Shown piece by piece: positions 22,216-30,500 of a DNA stretch of 64,000 bases. Every line of letters begins with the position of its first letter. The stretch's first letter is position 1. The translations under genes and the position numbers were made by a program. The notes below the pieces were generated by a model. That model did not search any database and was not told the origin of the DNA. It was given only the letters and a program-made list of their open reading frames with translations. Source of the stretch: an uncultured Thermoanaerobaculia bacterium (GTDB lineage Bacteria > Acidobacteriota > Thermoanaerobaculia > Multivoradales > Multivoraceae); assembly GCA_951813015.1 (NCBI GenBank), contig CATOTG010000009.1:62001-126000 (forward strand). Direction: 5' to 3'.

Positions 22216-25203
22216 TCAGCCTCTCCACCCTTGCTCCTTGTTCCGCGTCCGGCGCTCGGTCCGCACGGCGCGGATGACCTGGGCTGCGGTCGCCGGTTCG
22301 GCGCCGGCGCGGATTCGCTCGTCTGCCAGGTCGAAGGCCAGCGCCCACTGGCGCCGCAGGATGGCGTGGGCGGCGAAGAAACCGTAGCGGCGGTCGTACA
22401 TGTGGGTGGCCTCGGAGGTGACGCCGTTCACTTCGAGCACCCGGATGTTCTCGCCGCGGCGCAGGGCCTGGGCGCACGGGACGCGGACGTCGAAGCGGCC
22501 GAAGTCGAAGCCGTCCCAGGCGGTGCTGATCGCGTTGATCGCGCTCTCGAGTTCCGGGGTGTGGAGATCGTTCGCGTCCAGGAAGATCGTGCCGCGGGAG
22601 TGCGCGCCGACCTCGGTCAGTGCGACGACTTCGCCGGCCGCGGGTACCCGCTTCGCCGCTCCGGGATGTTCCCGCGCGTAGATGCGGGCGATCGCGACGG
22701 CGCGGCGGTCGAGGAGAATCAGCCGTTCCAGGGTGCTTTCGCCGTCTCCGACCACGCTCGGGCGCAGCTTGTGGGTGATCGAGAAGACGTGTCCGTCCGA
22801 TCGACCGGGGCGGCGGGCCCAGAACACGCCGTACTCTTCGCCGGCAACGTACTCCTGGACCAGGGCCGGCCCCGGGGTCTTCTTGAAGAACGCTTGCGCG
22901 TCCGCTTCGGAGCGCGCGATGGCGACGCCGCGTCCCCGCTCGCCGCTATCCGGTTTCAGCACGACCGGATAGTCCAGGCGCTGGTCCCGCAGGAACCGCC
23001 GCAGCGCGGCGATGCGTTCTTCCGGGTCCACGGCGGCCGTCGTGGCGGGCGACCGACTTGACGATGGGCGCCGCGGAGACGGGACGGTCCCGGTCCGGCA
23101 GGACGTCGCGAGGGCCGCGTCCTCTGCCGGCCGATCCTCGCTGGAGGTCCGCCAGCTTCTGCGGGCACGAACCGAGGACGTCTCGAGGGCCGCGTCCCCC
23201 GGCCGATCCTGGTCCTGAGTCTGCTGCTGGCCGCGTTTCCCCGGCGGCAGACGCCGCCAGGCCGGCAGCGCGTCGCCGATGCCGGCCAGGCCGTCCAGAA
23301 TGTCGCTCTTCGACTCGCCGAGCAGGCCGCCCAGCGGCATTGCGGGGTTGATCGCGGTGAAGAAGGCGGGTTGGCGGCGGCGCAGGCCGTGCCAGGCGAT
23401 GAACAGGAACAGGGGCGGGTAGAACGCCCACATGGGCCAGAACTCCCAGTGCCGGATGCGCAGCAGCCGACCGCGCCATCGTCGGCGACCGCGCCAGGTC
23501 AAAAGCGGTACGACGACGCTCCGGACGGTGAAGATGACGAGAGCCAGGGCCAGCACGGCGCCGGGAAAGCCCCCCGGCAGGCGGCCGCCGAAGCGTGCGA
23601 CCGCTTCACCTCCCAGGAGCGCATTGACGCCGACGAAGGCGGGAGTCCAGATCGCCGCGGCGACCGCGAAGTAGCAGCAGAACCTGAGCAGTCGGGTGCG
23701 CAGGATGCCGACCGCGAGACACGTCGGCAGCCGCGTTCCGGGCAGGAAGCGGCTGACCAGGACGACTGTCAGGCCACGCCGGCGAAGCCAGGCCGAAGCC
23801 TCTTCGATCGATGCGCCGCTGACCCACCACTTGAACGGCGGCAGCCTGAGCGCCGGCCGCCCCAGGATCCGGGCCAGCCAGGCGATGCAGATGTCGCTGC
23901 TCAGGTTGCCGACGTAGCAGGCGGCGACCGCGACGGTGAAGTCGAGCCGGCCCTGGGCCACGAGCAGGCCGGCCGTGATGCAGGTCAGATCCTCGCTGAC
24001 GTAGGCGGCGAACACGAGCAGCAGGAAGACGATCAGCAGGGCCGGCCCGGTGAACGGCGGCGGGTCCAACTCAGCGAACGGCGGTGCTGCCCGGCGCAGC
24101 CGTTCCGGTGCGGCATCGGCGCGGGTCGGCGCCTCGCCGGCTTCGACGCGGCCCAGGAACTCATCGATCCGGGAGGCGAGGTCCTCGCCGCCGCGAAACA
24201 GGAAGAAGTGGCTGTCCGGGCGCATCCACAGGGCGCTGTGCGGCACGATGCGGTGGTGCTCCAGGGCCGCGGCGGCCGGAACCAGCGGATCCTGCTCGCC
24301 GTGGATGATGAACACCGGCATCTCGAGGGATTCCAGGATGCCGCGCAGCGGCCGCTGATCCGTGTCGTGGAAGTTGCGGGCGTAGGAGCGGGCGATCGGT
24401 TGATCGAAGGCGCCGAAGTGCGGGACCAGATTGCGCAGTCCCCGGAACAGGCCGAGCTGCAACCCGTGCACGGCGTGGTTCGCCGTGTAGTTGCCGAGCA
24501 GCTCGAGTTCCTGGACGCCGATGGAGGCGACGAGGACAATCGACGCGACGCGGTCCGGGAAGTCCTCCGCCATGTGCAGGGCCGGTCCGCCGCCCATGCT
24601 GAAGCCGAGGGCGTGGAAACGTTGGATGCCCAGTTCGTCGAGCAGGGCGAGGGCCGCTTCGGCATGGGCGCGGATGGAGTAATCGTCCACACGGCGCTCG
24701 GAGGCGCCGAAGCCGGGCAGGTCGGGAGCGATGACCCGGCCCCCTTTCGCGAGGCGGGGCGCCAGGCGCCGGAAGTCGTCGGCGCTGCCGGGCGAACCGT
24801 GGAGCAGCACCAGCGGCAGGGCCTCGCCGCCCCGAGCATCCATGGCGGCCGGCCCCGTCAGAGACTCGCGATCGCCCGGGCGCTGCTCAAGGGCCTCGCC
24901 GCCTCGAGGGTCTGTGGCGTCCGGCCCCGTCAGAGACTCGCGATCGCCCGGGCGCTGCTCAAGGGCCTCGCCGCCCCGAGGGTCCATGGCGGCCGGCCCG
25001 CCCCACTCTCGCCACGCCAGGCGGACAGGCCGGTCACCGCTGGCCGGGGCATGGATCCAGGTCGTCTCCCGGCCCTGGGGCAGCGGCTTTTCCTCGGCGG
25101 CGATGCGCGCCAGCGTCGAAGCCAGCAGAAGCACGCCGTAGACTGCGGCTGCGACCTTCAGCCAGCGCGCGCGTCGCGGCCGCCGCTGATCGTTTCCCGT
25201 CAC
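22216..25203 (-). CDS. Three-domain fusion: alpha/beta hydrolase, VTT/DedA membrane domain, ATP-grasp ligase
   Basis: 995 residues. After an N-terminal membrane segment (VAAAVYGVLLLAS) comes an alpha/beta hydrolase (LLHGSPGSADDFRRL, LGFSMGGGPAL, PDSHFFLFRGG). The VTT/DedA-type membrane region follows (CYVGNLSSDICIAWLARILG, VSRFLPGTRLPTCLAVGI), then GESKSDILDGL. The ATP-grasp part has DYPVVLKPDSGERGRGVAIA, VQEYVAGEEYGVFWARR and VLEVNGVTSEATHMYD. A low-complexity insertion of about 90 residues separates the last two and contains a 75-base duplication. The hydrolase part holds a 72-base (24-codon) duplication around GGEALEQRPGDRESLT. The GTG start overlaps the stop of a micro-ORF (GTGA). A role in lipid or envelope modification is inferred. 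Confidence 0.85.
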   Translation of the reverse strand: MTGNDQRRPRRARWLKVAAAVYGVLLLASTLARIAAEEKPLPQGRETTWIHAPASGDRPVRLAWREWGGPAAMDPRGGEALEQRPGDRESLTGPDATDPRGGEALEQRPGDRESLTGPAAMDARGGEALPLVLLHGSPGSADDFRRLAPRLAKGGRVIAPDLPGFGASERRVDDYSIRAHAEAALALLDELGIQRFHALGFSMGGGPALHMAEDFPDRVASIVLVASIGVQELELLGNYTANHAVHGLQLGLFRGLRNLVPHFGAFDQPIARSYARNFHDTDQRPLRGILESLEMPVFIIHGEQDPLVPAAAALEHHRIVPHSALWMRPDSHFFLFRGGEDLASRIDEFLGRVEAGEAPTRADAAPERLRRAAPPFAELDPPPFTGPALLIVFLLLVFAAYVSEDLTCITAGLLVAQGRLDFTVAVAACYVGNLSSDICIAWLARILGRPALRLPPFKWWVSGASIEEASAWLRRRGLTVVLVSRFLPGTRLPTCLAVGILRTRLLRFCCYFAVAAAIWTPAFVGVNALLGGEAVARFGGRLPGGFPGAVLALALVIFTVRSVVVPLLTWRGRRRWRGRLLRIRHWEFWPMWAFYPPLFLFIAWHGLRRRQPAFFTAINPAMPLGGLLGESKSDILDGLAGIGDALPAWRRLPPGKRGQQQTQDQDRPGDAALETSSVRARRSWRTSSEDRPAEDAALATSCRTGTVPSPRRPSSSRSPATTAAVDPEERIAALRRFLRDQRLDYPVVLKPDSGERGRGVAIARSEADAQAFFKKTPGPALVQEYVAGEEYGVFWARRPGRSDGHVFSITHKLRPSVVGDGESTLERLILLDRRAVAIARIYAREHPGAAKRVPAAGEVVALTEVGAHSRGTIFLDANDLHTPELESAINAISTAWDGFDFGRFDVRVPCAQALRRGENIRVLEVNGVTSEATHMYDRRYGFFAAHAILRRQWALAFDLADERIRAGAEPATAAQVIRAVRTERRTRNKEQGWRG

Positions 25204-25603
25204 CGGCCGAGCATGCCGCCAACCCGGCCCGAACCACGCTTCTGCCGTTGCCGAATACGTCGGACCACCGGCGGTCCGTCGTGCAATGGTCGCCCCATTC
25301 CGGTTGCGTCAACGGCTCTCATCAGCGACCCGTGGACCTTCCCCGGTGTCCGTGGTGCGATGGCCGCCCCATTCCGGTTGCGTCAACGGCTCTCATCAGC
25401 GACCCGTGGACCTTCCCCGGAGTCCGTGGTGCGATGGCCGCCCCGTCCCGGTTGCGTCAACGGCTCTCATCAGCGACCCGTGGACCTTCCCCGTGTCCGT
25501 GGTGCGATGGCCGCCCCGTCCCGGTTGCGTCAACGGCGATCATCGGCGACCCGTGGACCTTCCCCGGAGTCCGTGCTGCACTGGCCGCCGCATCCGGGTG
25601 GCG
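25200..25603 (-). repeat. Five 73-74-base tandem copies forming a chain of overlapping micro-ORFs between plsC and the fusion gene
   Basis: Core starts recur at 25322, 25396, 25470 and 25543, spaced 74, 74 and 73, with a partial copy touching the plsC stop. Read on the minus strand, each copy is a micro-ORF: 25593-25540, 25543-25457, 25470-25396, 25396-25322 and 25322-25200. Successive ORFs meet by ATGA, a 14-base overlap, TGATG and TGATG, and the last stop overlaps the GTG of the fusion gene (GTGA). Typical peptides begin MRAVDATG and end GRSTGR. All lie in the direction of the operon. Confidence 0.85.
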
Positions 25604-26470
25604 TCAGCTGCGGCGCTCGGGGATCCCGACCGGGCCGTACGTGTCGCCGATGGCCGCCAGCTCGTCGCTGGTGACCATCGGCCGGAAGCTTCCGGCCATC
25701 CGCTCGCGCAGGAGGCCCGCAAGCTCCTTGCGGTTGGCGCTGCGGACCGGCTCATCGCCGAACACGATCTCCGCGTCGATGCGGCGGAGCTTGAGCAGAT
25801 CGGGAGCGTGGGGCACGAGGGGCATCTCCCCCCACCAGGCGACGCTGAGGAACGCGGGGGGCTCGTCGGGAGGCGTCCGGTAGCGGAGGACGGCCCAATC
25901 GACGTCGAGTTTCCTGGCGGCCGCGGGCGCCAGCAGGGATGGTTTCAGCGGCGCGATTTCGTTGCCGGGGGTCGACGTCCCCTCGGGGAACAGGATCACC
26001 GGATCGCCGTCCGCCAGGGCCGCGGCGATCTGTTCGCCGACGTGCGTCACGTCCCGCCGCCGGCCGCGGTCGACGAAGATGATGTCCGCCGTCCGGCACA
26101 TGGCGCCGGCCACCGGCCAGTCCCGGATCTCCGCCTTGGCCACGAAACGGCCCGGCGTGAAGGCGGAGAGCAGGAAGATGTCGACGTAGGAGATGTGGTT
26201 CGAGATGAGCAGAAAGGGACTCGTGGGCGCCTGGCCGCGTACGGTCACCCTGCAGCCGAGGATGGCGAGACTCGCGCGGCCCCAGCACCGCAGCACGGTG
26301 CGGAGGACGGCTCGCCAGGCCCGGGGCGCCGGCCGGGCCAGGAAGGGTCGCAGAACGAGCAGCGGGAACCAGGCGGCCAGGGCCGCGACCAGCAGAGCCG
26401 GCCCGCGCCAGACCAACCGCGTTAGCCGAAGGAGCCGCCGCAGGGGGGGATTGCCGGTTTTCGGCCGCAT
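25604..26470 (-). CDS. plsC: 1-acyl-sn-glycerol-3-phosphate acyltransferase (PlsC/LPLAT family)
   Basis: A 288-residue membrane-associated acyltransferase with an N-terminal hydrophobic segment (GPALLVAALAAWFPLLVL). The family motifs are in order: NHISYVD (Hx4D catalytic pair), FVDRGRRRDV, and ILFPEGTSTPGN (acceptor-binding FPEGT block). PlsC adds the second acyl chain to lysophosphatidate. Sitting next to an OlsB-like acyltransferase, it could alternatively be the OlsA-type enzyme that completes ornithine lipid. The ATG at 26470 (MRPKTGN) is chosen over an upstream TTG that lies in a 73-base direct repeat. The gene's 3' end merges into the 74-base tandem array. Confidence 0.9.
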   Translation of the reverse strand: MRPKTGNPPLRRLLRLTRLVWRGPALLVAALAAWFPLLVLRPFLARPAPRAWRAVLRTVLRCWGRASLAILGCRVTVRGQAPTSPFLLISNHISYVDIFLLSAFTPGRFVAKAEIRDWPVAGAMCRTADIIFVDRGRRRDVTHVGEQIAAALADGDPVILFPEGTSTPGNEIAPLKPSLLAPAAARKLDVDWAVLRYRTPPDEPPAFLSVAWWGEMPLVPHAPDLLKLRRIDAEIVFGDEPVRSANRKELAGLLRERMAGSFRPMVTSDELAAIGDTYGPVGIPERRS

Positions 26471-26579
26471 CCCGGGAGCTTGCGCCGTAGAACGCCGCGA
26501 AGCAAGTCGGGCGCTGGCCGGACAGCCGCGTGGGTCGTCCGGCGGACCGGAATTGCGCCGTAGAACGCCGCGAAGCAAG
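26471..26579 (-). repeat. 73-base-spaced direct repeat ahead of plsC
   Basis: The 26-base sequence starting TGCGCCGTAGAACGCCGCGA occurs at 26481 and again at 26554. It fills the gap between the OlsB-like stop and the plsC ATG. Its spacing matches the other junction duplications in this operon. Confidence 0.7.
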
Positions 26580-27422
26580 TTAGGGCGCCGCCGCCGGCGC
26601 TTCGTCGAGCCCGAAGATCAACCGCGTGCGCCGGCTCAACGCGGCCGTGTCCATCAGGACCAGGTAGTCGATCGTCTTGAACTCCCGGTCGATCGCCGGG
26701 CGGCTGCACACCAGGGCGCCGTAGCGGAGATAGGTGGCGAAGAGCGGCGGCACGTCGATGTCGGGTAGTGCGGCTACCTGCTCGTCGGGCGCCTCGCAGC
26801 GGGTGTGGGGCAGGGGAGGCACGTCGACGTCGGTGTTGACCTTGCCCGCCGCCCTGAGTTGCCGGTAGAGCCGGATGCCGGCGGCCTGGTCCTGGCTGGT
26901 CAACGAGCAACAACCGAAGAGATAGCGGGCGCGATTGTGGACGAGGTAGCTGGCCAGCCCCTTCCAGAGCAGAAACAGCACCGTGCGCTTGCGGTGGTCT
27001 CGGTGAATGCAGGCGCGGCCGATCTCGACGGACTGATCGAGGACGCTGGCGGGCAGGGCGTCCAGGTCGTATTCGCCGGCCGAGTAGAAGCCCCGGCCGC
27101 GGGCGGCCATCGCGGCCGTCTGCATCCGGTACGTACCGATTGTCGTGCCGTCCGTCTGCTCGACCAGCATGTGGTGGCAGCTCGCGTCGAAACGGTCCGT
27201 GTCGCGGCGGGTTTCGTAGGACTGGTTCAGCCCTTCGCCCATTTCCAGGTTGAAGACCTCGAACCGGAGCCGGAGCAGCCGGTCGATGTCGGCGGCCGTG
27301 CGCGCGAAGCGCAGCCGGTAGCGGCCAGCCTCGAGCTGACCCGCGGGCAGGTGCTCGGGGCTGGGCGCCGGACCGCCGCTCGAAGCGGTCGCCGACGCGT
27401 ACTCGCGGGCCGGTTCGATCAT
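26580..27422 (-). CDS. OlsB-like GNAT N-acyltransferase (hemolysin family)
   Basis: A 280-residue GNAT-fold acyltransferase resembling OlsB/'hemolysin-like' proteins. Recognisable stretches are RLRFARTAADIDRLLRLRFE, FNLEMGEGLNQSY, a SVEIGRACIHRDHRKRT block equivalent to the acyl-donor loop, and LFGCCSLTSQDQ. In characterised members it attaches a 3-hydroxy fatty acid from ACP to ornithine, the first step of ornithine lipid synthesis. The adjacent plsC could supply the second acyl transfer; this is inferred. The ATG at 27422 overlaps the stop of a 25-residue micro-ORF (ATGA) and has GGGAG upstream. Confidence 0.82.
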   Translation of the reverse strand: MIEPAREYASATASSGGPAPSPEHLPAGQLEAGRYRLRFARTAADIDRLLRLRFEVFNLEMGEGLNQSYETRRDTDRFDASCHHMLVEQTDGTTIGTYRMQTAAMAARGRGFYSAGEYDLDALPASVLDQSVEIGRACIHRDHRKRTVLFLLWKGLASYLVHNRARYLFGCCSLTSQDQAAGIRLYRQLRAAGKVNTDVDVPPLPHTRCEAPDEQVAALPDIDVPPLFATYLRYGALVCSRPAIDREFKTIDYLVLMDTAALSRRTRLIFGLDEAPAAAP

Positions 27423-27570
27423 CGGTTGCTCCCGGCGGGCGATCCAGTCGGCGGGTCGGCGTACGCACGGGAATTGTCGCGGGCCGGTTCGATCATCGGT
27501 TGCTCCCGGCGGGCGATCCAGTCGGCGGGTCGGCGTACGCACGGGAATTGTCGTGGATCGGTTCGGTCAT
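27419..27570 (-). repeat. Tandem 74-base junction duplication: two chained 25-residue micro-ORFs
   Basis: Two micro-ORFs run 27570-27493 and 27496-27419. Each has 26 codons and shares four bases (ATGA) with its neighbour, so the period is 78 minus 4, i.e. 74. The first ATG overlaps the stop of the upstream gene and the second stop overlaps the OlsB-like ATG. The peptides begin MTEPIHDNSR or MIEPARDNSR (the acyltransferase begins MIEPAREYAS) and end PPTG..GSNR (the upstream gene ends PPTGSSR). Each copy carries its own GGGAGCAxCCG ribosome-binding context. Confidence 0.85.
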
Positions 27571-28457
27571 CGGCTGCTCCCGGTCGGGGGCGTGTCTGCC
27601 GGATCCGGGATGGCGAAGGATGGGGCCGGGGCGCGTGTCGGCCTGATGGAGGACGTCCGCAGCAAGAGGCGATTGTCGCGCCGCCTCAGGCTCCCCGTCA
27701 CCTCGACCGGTTCGCCCACCCACTCGAGGACCTCGTGCCCCAGGGGTTGGCCCCGCTGGTCGAGCAGATGGACCAGGCGCCGCTCGCCGCTCTCAGTTCG
27801 CACCAGGAGCGCGGCCGGGATGCCGCCGCGTATGCAGAGGGAGGCGCAGTCCCGGTGCGGTTTGCCGCGGCCCGGCTTCATCGCGCCCAGATAGCACTTC
27901 GTGTCGACGATCTCGCCGACGACGGTGTGGCCGCGTGCGGCGACGCGCACGTCGGGGTCACGCGTTTGTGCGTCGGCTGGAATGGGGGCCGAGGCGCCGG
28001 TTTCCGACTCGCCGGGCGAGACGCTTTCAGCGGAAGGTCCCGCCCTGGTCCGTCCTTCGGGGAGCTCAAGCGAGTGCACTTCGAGCATCGCCGCCTCCGG
28101 GTTCCGGATCAACGTGGCGGAGAGCCGGATCTCGTCGGAGGGCGCGGGTGTGCCGGGCGCCCCGTTCAGGTCGAGTCCGTGCTTTCCAAGCCCAACCAGC
28201 AGATAGCCCTGAGCCGGTCCGTCCGCAACGAGCAGCCGGGGATGAGGATCGACGAGCAGTTCACCCTCGTAGTCTCTCACCGTGCCGTACTCGAACACTC
28301 CTTCGTCGAACCGCTCCAGCAGCAGCGCAAGGCCGGCGCCAAGCGCCGCTGCCAGCAGCAGGAGGCCGACTACCGCGCCGCGCACGAACCGCGCCAGGCC
28401 GGGCGGCATCCCGTCGGCGTAGCCGACATGGAACTCGTCGTGGTGTTCGCCGGTCAC
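27567..28457 (-). CDS. Membrane-anchored partner of the Rieske/ferric-reductase protein
   Basis: A 296-residue protein with one N-terminal membrane segment (VVGLLLLAAALGAGLALLL) and a large, presumably periplasmic domain. The only strongly conserved stretch I see is GEIVDTKCYLGAMKPGRGKP...HRDCASLCIRGGIPAAL, which contains three cysteines and a histidine that could bind a metal or form a disulfide. I do not know a function for this motif. Its start overlaps the stop of the Rieske fusion gene (ATGA, 28454-28457), so the two products are probably made together and may form one redox complex. Confidence 0.75.
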   Translation of the reverse strand: MTGEHHDEFHVGYADGMPPGLARFVRGAVVGLLLLAAALGAGLALLLERFDEGVFEYGTVRDYEGELLVDPHPRLLVADGPAQGYLLVGLGKHGLDLNGAPGTPAPSDEIRLSATLIRNPEAAMLEVHSLELPEGRTRAGPSAESVSPGESETGASAPIPADAQTRDPDVRVAARGHTVVGEIVDTKCYLGAMKPGRGKPHRDCASLCIRGGIPAALLVRTESGERRLVHLLDQRGQPLGHEVLEWVGEPVEVTGSLRRRDNRLLLRTSSIRPTRAPAPSFAIPDPADTPPTGSSR

Positions 28458-29677
28458 GAAACCTCCCCGGCGCCGGCTGCCGCATCAGCGGCAGCGTCGA
28501 GCCGTGCGGGCTCGGCTCGGGTTCCGGGCGGATTGGGGCGCGGATCGACCAGCACCCGGTTTCCTTCCACGCGGACGTTGAAAGTCGGGATCGTCTCGGT
28601 GAAGGGCGGCGGCGAGCATCCGTCCTCGGGCCGGTACTGGTAGCCGTGCCAAGGGCAGGTGATGCAGCCGTCCACCACCCGGCCTTCGCCGAGGGGGCCG
28701 TTCTGATGCTGGCAGACATTGGAGACGGCGGCGATCCGCTCACCGTGCTCCGTGGAGTAACGAAAGACTGCCACCCGTTCATCGGCGAGCAGCACGATGC
28801 GTGCACGGTTGACGGGAATATCGGACACGGAGCAGACATAGACTTCGACATCTTCGGCGCCGCGCGGCCATGCTTCGGCGCGGCCTGGCGCGCATTTCCA
28901 TGCACGCCCCGGCGCCGCCGTTGCCTGCCGACTCGCGGTCCGTGAACCGCCCCCGACCGGGGAACGCGTCCGGCGCTGATGCGGCCGCGGACCGCTCGCG
29001 GCGGGGGTCGGCGCCTGTACGCGGCCCCGCCAGCCCGCGGCAAGATGCAGCGAGGCGACGGCGGCCAATCCGAGGCCCAGCAGGGCGGCGAGGACCGGCG
29101 GCCGTTCGGGCGCCTGGAGGCTGCCCAGCGCCACGTGCAGAAGGATCAGTCCGTACGCGGGGTAGACCAGCATGTGGAGCGACTTCCAGACCGGCGCCGT
29201 CAGGTTCGCCAGCCAGAAGTCGTGCGAGGTCGCCGCCATCAGGAACAGGATGAGGAGCGCGACGAGGCCGAGCGCCTGGAACGGGAACTGCGTCAGGCTG
29301 TCGTAGTTGCCATTGCTGGCCAGCACGCTGACCAGGGGATGGAGCACTCCCAGGCCGTGGAACTGAACGACCGAGAAGCCGCCGTGAGCGAGGGCCAGCA
29401 GGAACATGCAGACGCCGAGATGGCGGCGGTTGTAGAGCAGGGGCAGGAACCGCGGTTCGAGCCGGCAGAGCGGTCCGATGGCGAGCACGACGTGAAGCAG
29501 CAGCAGGGCGCCGGCGCCCAGGCCTCGGATCAGCAGGGTCTCGATCGTCGCCTGCGGCCGGGTCGCGGCCCCGATACCCACGAACAGACCGAGGAACACG
29601 AGGATGCCGGCCGCGATCGCCAGGTCGTAGAGCTTCTTGTTGCGGTTCCAGAGAACCGCCCGATACTCGGCGCTCAC
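28454..29677 (-). CDS. Ferric-reductase-like membrane domain fused to Rieske [2Fe-2S] domain
   Basis: 407 residues. The N-terminal half has about six membrane helices with spaced histidines (NRRHLGVCMFLLALAHGG, WKSLHMLVYPAYGLILLHVA) like the haem-ligand pairs of ferric-reductase/MsrQ-type proteins. A proline/arginine-rich linker leads to a Rieske domain. Its cluster ligands are CQHQNGPLG and CPWHGYQY, with the usual spacing. It probably carries electrons across or along the membrane; the donor and acceptor are unknown. It overlaps its upstream and downstream neighbours by ATGA, in the middle of a long coupled operon. Confidence 0.87.
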   Translation of the reverse strand: MSAEYRAVLWNRNKKLYDLAIAAGILVFLGLFVGIGAATRPQATIETLLIRGLGAGALLLLHVVLAIGPLCRLEPRFLPLLYNRRHLGVCMFLLALAHGGFSVVQFHGLGVLHPLVSVLASNGNYDSLTQFPFQALGLVALLILFLMAATSHDFWLANLTAPVWKSLHMLVYPAYGLILLHVALGSLQAPERPPVLAALLGLGLAAVASLHLAAGWRGRVQAPTPAASGPRPHQRRTRSPVGGGSRTASRQATAAPGRAWKCAPGRAEAWPRGAEDVEVYVCSVSDIPVNRARIVLLADERVAVFRYSTEHGERIAAVSNVCQHQNGPLGEGRVVDGCITCPWHGYQYRPEDGCSPPPFTETIPTFNVRVEGNRVLVDPRPNPPGTRAEPARLDAAADAAAGAGEVS

Positions 29678-30099
29678 GGGCCGTCATCCTCGGCAGCGGG
29701 CGGCAGAAGTCGCACCGCGTTTGCTCGGCCATGCATCCCGTCCGCCGTCGTCGCCGCCGGTTCGACCGCGCCCTCGCGTCCGGCGGGAACCTCGGTCGGT
29801 TCGGGGCCGGTTACCTGTCCGGCAGCCACGCTGGCCGGGCGGCGTGGCGCACGGCCAGACGCACTCGAACCGGACGCCTCGACCCTGTGGTCAACCAGCG
29901 CGGCCTGGACAAAATCGACCGCGCGATCGTGCGCCTGCTCATCGAACAGTACGGAAGCGGCACCGTCGCGCCCGGCGGGGACCGTGGCCATCAGCGGCGG
30001 TTCGGGCCTGGCGAGGAACGCGGCCGCCAGCAGGATGGCCAGGATCGGAAACAGCAACGCCCAGGCCAGGCGGTGGCGGCGGCGCAGCTGGCGGATCAC
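29674..30099 (-). CDS. Small membrane-anchored protein of the Rieske operon, C-terminus derived from element A
   Basis: A 141-residue protein with a basic N-terminus, one membrane helix (LAWALLFPILAILLAAAFL) and a soluble tail. I do not recognise the family. The last 20 or so residues (ADGMHGRANAVRLLP) are encoded by an element A end fragment (29694-29745), so the original C-terminus was probably replaced or extended. The ATGA overlap with the Rieske gene is nevertheless intact. It begins overlapping the upstream small gene by ATGA as well. Confidence 0.6.
   Translation of the reverse strand: MIRQLRRRHRLAWALLFPILAILLAAAFLARPEPPLMATVPAGRDGAASVLFDEQAHDRAVDFVQAALVDHRVEASGSSASGRAPRRPASVAAGQVTGPEPTEVPAGREGAVEPAATTADGMHGRANAVRLLPPAAEDDGP
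29694..29745 (+). repeat. Element A left-end fragment inside a coding region
   Basis: The stretch GGCAGAAGTCGCACCGC ... CATGCATCCCGTCCGCC resembles the left end of the complete copy at 20387. No right end is found nearby. It lies within the 3' end of the small membrane-protein gene. Confidence 0.5.
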
Positions 30100-30374
30100 C
30101 CGGAGCTTCTCCGCGTAGCGCCCGCAGCCGCTTCGCGGTGCGCGTTACGCTCCGTCGGCGTCGGGCGACCTGCGAGCCACCGGCGAAGCAGCACGGGCCA
30201 GAGTGCCGCGGCGCCGGGAAGCACGATGAGCCGGAATCCGAGTCCGGCCGATTTCGCGGCGGGATCCAGGCGGCCCGCGCCGCGCCACACGAAGAACGGT
30301 GCGAAGACCAACCCGCAGGCGACGTACACGGTACAAACCAGCACGACGACCTCGGCGGCGCGCACGATGGACAT
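30096..30374 (-). CDS. Small two-helix membrane protein, first gene of the Rieske operon
   Basis: A 92-residue protein with two predicted membrane helices (VVVLVCTVYVACGLVFAPFF and LIVLPGAAALWPVLL) separated by a short charged loop (WRGAGRLDPAAK). No family is recognised with certainty. The ATG at 30374 is chosen because the helix starts directly after it; the upstream extension is arginine-rich and atypical. Its stop overlaps the next start (ATGA). It is divergent from the amidohydrolase at 30501, so the operon promoter should lie in the 126 bases between them. Confidence 0.65.
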   Translation of the reverse strand: MSIVRAAEVVVLVCTVYVACGLVFAPFFVWRGAGRLDPAAKSAGLGFRLIVLPGAAALWPVLLRRWLAGRPTPTERNAHREAAAGATRRSSG

Positions 30375-30500
30375 CGGACGAAGTATACGCGGGCCAAGGG
30401 GCCGTGACGCCCTTCGTCGCTTTGGTTGAAGAATCCTGCCGTAGACTCCGAGCGCTCGGACGCCTTCGACGAGGCAACCTGGGGACCTGAGGAAGAAAGC

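Noticed and set aside
25262..25610. Tandem repeats as a CRISPR array
   Set aside because: Units abut directly without unique spacers, and no cas genes are present.
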